A DNA stretch of 64,000 nucleotides from Larus michahellis. Its lineage: Eukaryota; Chordata; Aves; Charadriiformes; Laridae. Below are positions 56,101 to 64,000 of this stretch, piece by piece. Made by a program: the position numbers and the translations under genes. Each line of letters starts with the position of its first letter. The first letter of the stretch is position 1. The notes beneath the pieces were generated by a model. It did not search any database. It was not told the DNA's origin and was given only the letters and a program-made list of their open reading frames with translations. Where the stretch lies: contig NC_133907.1 of NCBI RefSeq assembly GCF_964199755.1, positions 5,399,001 through 5,463,000 on the forward strand. The letters are read 5' to 3'.

Positions 56101-58798
56101 TCTGGGGGAAACACTCCTCTGGAGCGGTAGGTACCACCTTCATCCTGGAGCCTGCTGGATGGGAGGAGGGTGACTGGGCTGTCAGGGACTTGCTGAGTCT
56201 CACGGTATCTTTCTAAACGTGGGTGTCAATGCAGTGATTGACTGGAGAGTTGGTCTGGCCAGTGACTTCAGTCTCTCTCACTTTTGTGACTCCTGGTGTG
56301 ATTCTAGGTGCCTTTCCCTACCATGGTGGCCTTGCTCTGCATGTGGTTTGGGATCTCCTTGCCCTTGGTCTACCTGGGTTACTACTTCGGATTTCGCAAA
56401 CAGCCGTATGACAATCCTGTGCGGACAAATCAGATTCCCAGGCAGATCCCGGAGCAGAGGTGGTATATGAATAAATTTGTTGGGTAAGTGATGAGTGTCC
56501 AAGAAATATGGTGAGTTAAGCCCCCTCCCCTCAGCTTCCTTGGGTTGCTGAACATCACCTTCTGCTGGTCTGCGGACAGACAAATGGCAGATGTGTTTCC
56601 TTGAGTAATGCGGTATCAGAGGCAATCCTGACAATTTGGATGTGGTATGAGTGGCGCTTATAAAAGCGATACGTGCTCAGCAATGGGAGCAGCTGTGCCA
56701 TTTAGCGTGTGAAATTTAATCTAGTAATCTGGAACTGTAGAGATTTTGCTGGGAGCACTCTGTGTGCTTACAGGGGACTTTTAATCGCCAGACAGTTATA
56801 TTGTGTTGCTTATGATTTTTCTTTCTCGCTCTACAGGATTCTGATGGCTGGTATTCTGCCTTTTGGAGCTATGTTCATTGAACTGTTCTTCATTTTCAGT
56901 GTAAGCGTTTAACCCACTTTGCTCCTGAATAGGATTCCTCTTGTGCCAAAGCTTTTGAAAGGGAGAGCGCTTCCACCGGAGCAGTCTGCTGCTCCTGTAC
57001 TTACTGAAGGGGCTAGCAGGTTCCCTCCAGGCCATTCAGTATTGTTTTCAGAGAGAGCTGGGCTGTGGGTCTCTTCAGGCTGTTGTCTTGTCTTGCTGTA
57101 GACACCTGGAGATGTCTATGGGATGCTCCTTGGTGATTTGAAAGATGGCGGTAAAGATGAAAGCTTACTGTAACGTTATGCCAAGGGGGGGTTCTGATCT
57201 TAAGACATTCACTGAGCCATTCCAGCTGCTGCCCATTTTTCACCTTCTATGGGTGGGGAGGAATTTGCCGTTCTGTTGCTAGGGAGATGGAAGGGAATGA
57301 ACAAGGTACCTCAGAGCTGTCTTTGGGCACCTTTTTGCAACCTGATTCCTCTGAAGCAGCATTGTGAAATGCATTAGTTCTGCGGTTTCAGCTATATGAG
57401 GCTGAGGGACTCCTCGTTTTCCCTTGGGTTAGCAGCTAGAAGTTAGTCTCATGTTGACTGACTGATCCCAATAGCACAGAAACAAATTTCTGCTGTGTCT
57501 TTGTTTCAGGCAATCTGGGAGAACCAGTTCTATTACCTCTTCGGCTTTCTCTTCCTGGTGTTTATAATCCTGGTGGTATCATGCTCCCAAATCAGCATTG
57601 TCATGGTGTACTTCCAGCTTTGTGCTGAGGTGAGATTTCCATGTTTGTAGTTTCGTAAGCTCAGGGGACTTGCTCCTGGAAAAGCACAGGTCACGTTATT
57701 GCGGCAGCTCAGCAGAAATCTAGTGTGGCCCAGCTTCACAAGCGTGATTGTTCTTAACACCTCTTGACTTCAAGGAGAATTGAAGCTACTTGATTATCTG
57801 CCGGGCTGGGAAGTGTCGTTTTGTACCAAAAATTATGCTGAGAGCCAGGGTATTTCCAGCTGACATGTCCTCCCAGAGAAACTTATTTCATTCCATCCAC
57901 ATCCAAAATGAAATGCAGGGCCAGAGGCTGAGCCGTGTTCCTCAGTAGCAGGTGCTGTGATACTGAGCCAGCTTTGCTTCGCTGTCAGCTTTTCATCCTC
58001 TTTGTTTGGAAACACTTCTGTGACAAAATAGTTCCCCAGCCCCAAACTGTGGTTTTCCTTTGAAGGAAAGTGGGTGGTGTTCTACCTGTCCCAGAAAGGT
58101 CACAGCTTCCCTGAGACAGTGACACAGGAGAAGGAAGCCTGTGGGATAATGAGGCTTTTTACCCTGTCAGGATTACCGCTGGTGGTGGAGGACCTTCTTG
58201 GTGTCTGGAGGATCTGCCTTCTATGTGCTGATCTATGCCATCTTCTACTTTGTGAACAAGGTATTGTTATTCCTCTTGTATGAAAAGTGCCACCTTTCCA
58301 GAGGAGATGGTTGGATTTAGGAAAGGAAATGGTGGGACTGCCTGGTCCTAGTCTGTCCCTGTGCCAGCCCAAGGCAGCTCACCAGCCAGTGGTGCAAACG
58401 GTCCTTCCAGAGGGAAGAGGAGGTTGTAAGTGCCCGAGGCCCCTGCCCATATTACCTGTGTGCAATGGTGTTCCCTAACCCTGTCCTCAAAGGGGATCTC
58501 TTTTCAGCTGGAGAAAAACGAGTCGAGTGGAGGGTTTCTTCCCTTTGTCAAATGCCACCTTGTAGAGGGCACTGGCTGGTTTGGGGAGCCAACTCTTGTT
58601 ACCTCTGTACTTGATTTTGCTTGTTTTTTCCCTCTTCTTCTGTTTTAGCTGGATATTGTTGAGTTCATTCCCTCCTTACTATACTTCGGCTACACCGCCC
58701 TCATGGTCTTGTCCTTCTGGCTCCTCACTGGCACCATTGGCTTCTATGCAGCCTACATGTTTGTCCGGAAGATCTATGCTGCAGTGAAAATAGACTGA
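41166..58798 (+). CDS. TM9SF4: TM9SF4, transmembrane 9 superfamily member 4
   Basis: A nonaspanin of Golgi and early endosomes, linked in other animals to phagocytosis, adhesion and V-ATPase regulation. Eighteen coding exons: 41166-41186, 47247-47360, 50510-50609, 51027-51195, 51276-51405, 52415-52538, 53381-53499, 53640-53751, 54254-54324, 54749-54881, 55429-55510, 55618-55693, 56043-56126, 56308-56483, 56837-56900, 57510-57629, 58171-58260 and 58649-58798; 1935 nt, 644 aa (human about 642). Exon 1 gives MAASAAM; the signal peptide core is in exon 2 ([13 protein letters not shown]), followed by [21 protein letters not shown] lumenal domain runs to about residue 280, then nine membrane helices (first: [20 protein letters not shown]). 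The C terminus AVKID is the family's KxD/E Golgi-retention, COPI-binding motif. The Met at 41166 sits in a YY1-type start and matches the remembered mammalian first-exon length. Confidence 0.96.
41187..47246 (+). other. TM9SF4 intron 1
   Basis: About 6 kb, CpG-rich at the left end and AT-rich afterwards. It holds a GA-rich microsatellite at about 43999-44020 and a long homopyrimidine tract at 45548-45600. No coding exon or RNA gene was recognised. Confidence 0.5.
45548..45600 (+). repeat. Composite homopyrimidine tract (CT)n-T26-C15
   Basis: An uninterrupted pyrimidine run: CT dinucleotides, then about 26 T, then about 15 C. Exact lengths may be affected by sequencing of homopolymers. Confidence 0.9.
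47777..49240 (-). mobile_element. CR1 LINE, 5'-truncated, in TM9SF4 intron 2
   Basis: A chicken-repeat-1 retrotransposon in reverse orientation. Its 3' end is at the left: AGAATCACAGAATCATAGAA at about 47778 is the reverse of the CR1 terminal octamer repeat, followed by the usual 3' UTR. The C-terminal half of ORF2 is readable on the minus strand: reverse transcriptase with [20 protein letters not shown] and FADDMKLS, then NPTHRYRLG and [21 protein letters not shown] single stop (TAG) at about 48416 splits the readable frame into 48419-49120 and 47867-48403, and the frame is lost again near 49165, before the truncation at about 49240. The frames are otherwise well kept, so the copy is not among the oldest. 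Confidence 0.93.
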
Positions 58799-60900
58799 AG
58801 ATACACAGACCCAGCAGCAAGTAGACACCTCTGAATGCGTGTCCTCCTGGGAGTGAAGGGGACATCTTCTCCCAACTCTTTTAAGGAATCAAAATCCAGT
58901 GGGAGAGTGACAAAAGAAATAAATAACTCCTCATTTTGGAATGTAACTTTGGCACAGTGTACATGGATTCTGGGCTACTTCTGGGGGGAAAAGGGGTCTG
59001 TAGATACCTTACATTTTAACTTTATTATCCTGTTCCATATTTGAGGGAGTTTTTTAGCAGAGAAATATCCCTCTGTATAAGTAAACCCCCTTTTTGCTAA
59101 TTCATCCCTTTTTTTTTTTTTTTATGTTGATGACGAACGGATTTGAGACAGCAGTGGAAACACTTGTGAAAATGTTTTCTTCCAGCCCTTAGGGTGCTCT
59201 AGGATTCAGGGAGACTCTTCAGACAAATATCAGACTGGGTTTCTTTCCTGCCTTCATGTCTACACGGAAGAGGGAGCTTGACTATGGCAAAATAAAGGGA
59301 GCCTAAAGGCTTGCCCAGCATGAGCCTGGCGTGCTCTGACCGCGAAAGTCCTGGCTTCGGCTTGTTTACAATTTGATGGAGGTGCCATTCGGAGCCTGGG
59401 AAGTGCAATTTCACCCTGAGAGAGCTTGAGAACTGCAACCCTCGGCATCGCTTCTCCCTCCCTCCGGCCTTGGACAGCACGGGCCGCTTTGGATGCCTCC
59501 ACTGGAAGGGCTGCGGGAGGGTGGGATTTCCTCTCTTTCGGAAGGTGCAGCCAGCTGCAGCAGGATGTACCGTTCTGGTGGAAGTGGCGACTGTGCTGGT
59601 GCTAGAATATATGACTGGAAGGATACGCGAGGTAACTACAAGAGTTTGTTCTGCCGATAGCTCTGCTCCAGCTGCGTGAGGAAATGAGGCAGGCTTCCTT
59701 CCCGGGAACCCACACCGGGATTGCGCAGAGCCCTGCAGAGAGAAGGCTGCGACGCCGCTGCTTTAGTGCCAAGAAATCGGATGCAGTATTGGGCCTCGGC
59801 TTCCGTGAGGCGTGTGCGGGTCGCGCAGAAGGGGCTGGGGACAGAGGGAGTGACCCCGAGGAGTTCTCCCATTGCCAGGAGCGGGCTGTCTCACTGCCCG
59901 CCTTGTGCTCCAGCTGTTCTTGCTGCTCTCTTCTCCTCCTCTTAGATTCTCTACCTCCAGGGAACAGAAGTGTACACCCCATAGCTGTATTTTGTTCTTC
60001 TACACAGAACGGTCCAAGCCCTCTGGGATAGCCGATGTGGGCTCTTCCGCAGTGGGCTGCTCTTCTGCAGCGGGCTCCTCTTTGTCTGTGGCTTGATCCC
60101 TTAATCGGTCCATGGGAATTTTTTTTAGAAGGTTAAAGTTTTTTTTATTTTGGTCACTTCAATGATGTTTACTAGTAAAAAGGTTCCACATTACAGTGAA
60201 GGCTCCCTCTGTCCCCAGACTAGCTGGATTCAGTCAGGGCTACAGGGGAGAGGGGTTGGGGTTTTTTTCTTTTTGTGAGATCTGTGAAAATTTTGGTTTT
60301 TGCTTCTTGCTGTAGGAAGCAGTGAGGTCTCCAAATGACCAACTGCCACAGGGGACACTGTTCCAACCCAGGAGTGTCCAAAGCCCTCCCTGTCACCAGC
60401 ACTGATGTGCACCCCGGAGGGCTTTGGGGGGTTTTTAACCCCAGTTGCCGTAAGAGTTTCCACCAGGTCCACGCAAGGACCTGTGTCTCTTACGGACGGC
60501 CTTGCCCCCCGCGGGGAGCTGGCTTCCCAGGCGGCTGGACTCCTCGGCACCGAGCCTTTCCAGCCTTGCCTAACAGCTCCTTCAGCCGCCCGTCATGCCA
60601 AAGTCTAATCAGCCAGGAATCAAGGATGGAAAAAGGGAGCAGGGGATGCGCAAGCCAACTGTGCTGTGGAGTCCTGCGTCAGTTCTGATTTGAGATCCCT
60701 CTCTGAGATTTTGGTTGACTTTTTTTTTTTCTTTTAATTTTTTTTTTTCCCTCTCTCCTGCCCCTGCCCCAGTGGAGAGGCTCAGCCAGCATTGATTTCT
60801 CCCCCTTCCCCGAAGTGTTTTCTCTGTATTCTTTGTAATTTTTAATTAATGTATGTATTCTTTGTGTCCTATTGTAAATAAATCTGCCATTGTCCTGTTG
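58799..60900 (+). other. TM9SF4: TM9SF4 3' UTR
   Basis: Non-coding sequence after the TM9SF4 stop. An AATAAA occurs early (about 58918-58923), another near 59290, and the strongest at 60877-60882 within an AT-rich end that includes TTAATTAATGTATGTATTC. Alternative polyadenylation producing short and about 2.1 kb 3' UTRs is likely. Long T runs occur at about 59109-59123 and 60719-60750. Confidence 0.6.
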
Positions 60901-62540
60901 TCCTGCTCTCCTGGGTTCTCCTAAGCCACCTCTTGGGATTTTCTTTTCATAACACTTAGCTTGTTTGACATCTGTGTGATCTTTGACGTGTGGCCTCAGT
61001 CAGAAGCACAGCTTGGAATACGCTGCGGTTTTCTTTATAGTATTTTTCTCCTGAGCAGTAAGTTTCTTTCAGTGTGGCATGTCCTGTGTACTGCCATATA
61101 TTGTCATTAAAATGCCACCAAAGTGCCATCCAAGGCATTTGGATCTGTTTCTCTCTGCTGCTCTCGTGTGCTGCGTGGTAAGCCCACTTAAGTGACTCAT
61201 CTCTTGCCTGCAAAATATGTTGTTTGAGTTGTAGCACTAATGGAGAGAGCAGCGGGACTGTGGGATGGCTGACGGGCTGGGAGCGTTGGGCAAATACACG
61301 GTGCTTTAGGGCAACAGAGGTGAGAGTACAGTTATTTAGGAAGGGAGCTGCCATTTCCTTCTCTGAGTATTTTGGAGGTTTGTTGGTGATGCAGAATCTT
61401 CATCATTAGCTTCCAGATTGGTGTCTTTCCCAGAGCCTGGGTGTTTCTGCTGGGAGGGATATTTACCTGGTCTAGTGGGAGGTGTCCCTGCCCATGGCAG
61501 CGGGGTTGGAACTGGATGATCTTTAAGGTCCCTTCCAACCCGAACCATTCTATGATTCCATGTGGCAGGAGAGCAGCGAGTGTCCCTTAAAGGTGCCGAC
61601 TGAGGGCGGGATCGTGAATTCGCTCTTCTTGTGACGTTTTGTCCAGCAGAGCAATGGATGCGCAGAGCCGTGGCTGGTAACGGATTACGGGGATGCCAGT
61701 GTTAGAGGCTGGTGACAGTCTGTGACCCTGGTGAGCTGCCGAGACCAGAGCAGGCAAATACTTCAATCAAAACTCAGAAATCATTGGAATAGTCCCTTCT
61801 CCCCTTAAAAAAAGGCAAAGGAAGGCTTCAGCTCCATCAACAGGACGACCTGTGCTGAATTGTTTTTCGTTTTTAGGCAGACTAGAGGAGCAGTGTCTCT
61901 GTAGTCGGGTCCTGTCGTAGCCCTCTGCTCTGGGGAGAGCACTGCTGAGGAAACGGCACGTTTTATCAGTGGCTGCATTAAGAATGAAAACTAGATCGTA
62001 TCTAGAAAAACTATCTGAACACTGAAAATGGTTGTCAGCTTTTAAACCGTGTTCTGAAGAGAGATTCCCAAGAGGGCAGGATGTTCTTTGCCCTTATTCA
62101 TCTCTGTCAAAATGTTTCTGTGGCTGGTGGCAGCAGACGGTCGTGGCTTAAGCCTTAAGGTTTGGTTCTGGTTCTGCTGCCTTTGTGCAGGGCCCGGTCC
62201 TGGGGAGCTGGATGTGGGGGGGTTCCTTGGAAGGGGGGAGTGGGCTGTACTCGTCTGAAATGCTTCCGCGCAGGCTGGTAATTTTAGTGAAACCAAGAGA
62301 TCAGAACTTCCTAACAAACATTATTCTTCTTGATAGGAGATAATGGTATCGGCTGTCGCTACATCCCCAACAGGACCCCGTGTCCTTTTTTTTGGGGGGG
62401 GTCTAATTGTTTCCTTGAAAGAAATTTCAGTCTGTGTGGATTTATGTAGGGAATTGGGTCTTTGACTTGCCCAGAGTGTCTCTTTATCTTTACTTAAAAG
62501 AAAACAAACCACAAACTCCATTCCCCTCCAAGATGACACC
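60901..62540. other. Intergenic region between TM9SF4 and the next gene
   Basis: About 1.6 kb, no gene recognised. It contains one CR1 3' tail fragment (listed separately). Confidence 0.5.
61465..61560 (+). mobile_element. CR1 3'-end fragment
   Basis: About 95 bases matching the CR1 3' UTR: GTGGGAGGTGTCCCTGCCC, GGTTGGAACTGGATGATCTT, then TCCCTTCCAACC and the terminal ATTCTATGATTC. It is a short, heavily 5'-truncated copy in plus orientation. Confidence 0.85.
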
Positions 62541-62544
62541 TGGG

Positions 62545-64000
62545 CCAGATAATTCAAATGCTTTTAATAAACAACTTCATTATAAAAAATGCTTTCAATT
62601 CAAACTTCATTTTGCAAGACAATAAAAGAGCTCATTTTAGTGGTGAACTGTACATTTCCTAATGGCACTTATTATTTTTACAGTTTAAAAACCTTGTTTA
62701 CAGCCCCCAAAATACTCCGTTAAAAGAAGTTATTCACTGTGTAAAAGTGCTAGAAAGTTTGTTTTTAGAAAAACAGTGGAGCTCTAACAATGGGAAGCTT
62801 CTGGCTTCGGCAGCGGTAGCTGCAGGAAGGGAGGTCAGGCACTGGGCCTGTCGAGATCCAGCAGGAGAGGGGGCAGCGTGAATTGCAGCCCCAGCGAGAG
62901 ACGCCGAATCTCTCCCACCAGCTCCCAGGGCTGAGAAATCCCAAACCCTTTCCCTTGCAACAGGACATTTGCTGGTTCCGGATCAAAGACTGCCCTCCGG
63001 TCAGACCCCCCCCAGCCTGCGATGGACGGCAGAGCTCGTGCCGGGGCCGCCCTGACCAGGAGAGGGTTCTCAGTGTGACTTTTGGCTGCAAAGGCCACGC
63101 AGTAGCTTTCCCTCCAGCAGCAGTTTCGGAGCTCGACTGTGCCCAAGGGCGAGTCTTCATGGCTTCCCCAGGTTCCCTCTGCCGTCCCTCTTGAAGCCGC
63201 CCGGTTGTCAGGCCACCTCGAAGGCAGGTATCTCTAGGTTTTCGTTCAATATCCTCATTTAAGGAAAATACCAGTACAAATGTTACAAACCAACCTTTCT
63301 AAAAATAGTTTCTAGATATCAGGGATCACTAGAAGGGGGGGAAAACCCACAAAGCAGTCAAGGCTGAGGCACTCAGTAGGGCAAGCAGAAGTCATGAACT
63401 CAAAGAGAAGCTTCCAGCAGAAGTTACGGAATCTGCCCACTCTCAATGCCAGCTCTCCGCTCGAATACGCAGGCTTTGCACCATTTTCAGTTGCATCTTT
63501 AAGCAGGGCGTGCGGGTGAGTTCCGTAAGGAGAAGCTTGTGTGTTACCTTCAAGTGACAGACACTGAGCTGCAGAGGAAAATGGTCTGCTGGGGCAGATG
63601 CTGTTCACCTGGACGCTAAACCAGCCAGGCCCCGTGAGCTGGGCGAGAGATGCTGGAGCTGTTCCTGCCCTGCAGGCTTCGCGCAGAGCTGTGCTTTATC
63701 GTCTCGGGGCATTCCGCGTTGCAGCTGGTGATCCGCTTGCATAGTAGTTTCAAAGAAAGACACGGTATGTGACATAGATGGTGAGAATGAAGGTGAAGAC
63801 AGCTGGTAAAATGAGGGACGGTTGTTTTTTAACAAGAGGCTTTAATGTTGAGGATTTTTTTCCCTAACTGAAAATGAAAAGCTGACCTATTTAGTAGTAA
63901 TAAAGAAAAATGGATTCCAAATTCCCTGTTCTTTATCTTCTGCAATGCCTTGAACTTCCCTTGTCGCTGTGATCTCCCACTACAGAGAAGCTGCCTCCGT
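62545..64000 (-). other. PLAGL2: Candidate 3' UTR of PLAGL2 (minus strand)
   Basis: In human the gene after TM9SF4 is PLAGL2 on the opposite strand. Here an AT-rich stretch read on the minus strand ends in ATTAAA (62563-62568), preceded by TTTTATTGTCTTGC and similar 3' UTR-like sequence. No zinc-finger coding sequence lies inside the window, so the call rests on gene order and base composition only. Confidence 0.4.

Noticed and set aside
62566-62571. Plus-strand AATAAA as a possible end of the TM9SF4 transcript
   Set aside because: A stronger signal in an mRNA-end context exists at 60877-60882; the later one is more easily explained as the reverse face of a minus-strand 3' UTR.

Overview
The window reads as a bird genome. 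It carries a chicken-repeat-1 (CR1) LINE on the minus strand at about 47777-49240, with the typical CR1 end repeat, and a second CR1 3' tail near 61.5 kb. Introns are compact, promoters are GC-rich, and the gene order TTLL9, PDRG1, XKR7, CCM2L, HCK, TM9SF4, then a probable PLAGL2 3' end, matches from memory the block on human 20q11.21. The species cannot be named from the sequence.

Layout. 1-3.8 kb: the last four exons of TTLL9 (plus strand), which look broken. 4.9-6.8 kb: PDRG1 (minus strand, five coding exons, 132 aa), tail to tail with TTLL9. 6.8-11.5 kb: no recognisable gene. 11.9-22.8 kb: XKR7 (plus, three coding exons, 527 aa, long 3' UTR). Its first intron opens with a tandem array made from the end of exon 1. 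23.8-28.0 kb: CCM2L (plus, ten coding exons, 562 aa). 29.5-40.7 kb: HCK (plus, untranslated first exon and twelve coding exons, 506 aa). 40.7-60.9 kb: TM9SF4 (plus, eighteen coding exons, 644 aa). 62.5-64 kb: AT-rich sequence that may be the 3' UTR of PLAGL2 on the minus strand.

The genes do not form one pathway. PDRG1 is a prefoldin-like subunit of the R2TP/URI chaperone assembly, XKR7 an XK-family membrane protein, CCM2L an endothelial CCM-pathway adaptor, HCK a myeloid Src-family kinase and TM9SF4 an endosome/Golgi nine-pass protein. All five intact reading frames were joined exon by exon; splice phases agree and the lengths are close to the mammalian proteins as I remember them.

The strongest unusual signals are five independent lesions in TTLL9, including loss of the ATP-grasp asparagine; the XKR7 minisatellite, which copies an exon end together with its splice donor about seven more times; and an HCK first exon that is open in frame but lacks the CUG start mammals use for the long isoform. 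I found no novel multi-gene system. The content is ordinary conserved vertebrate genes with some lineage-specific oddities.
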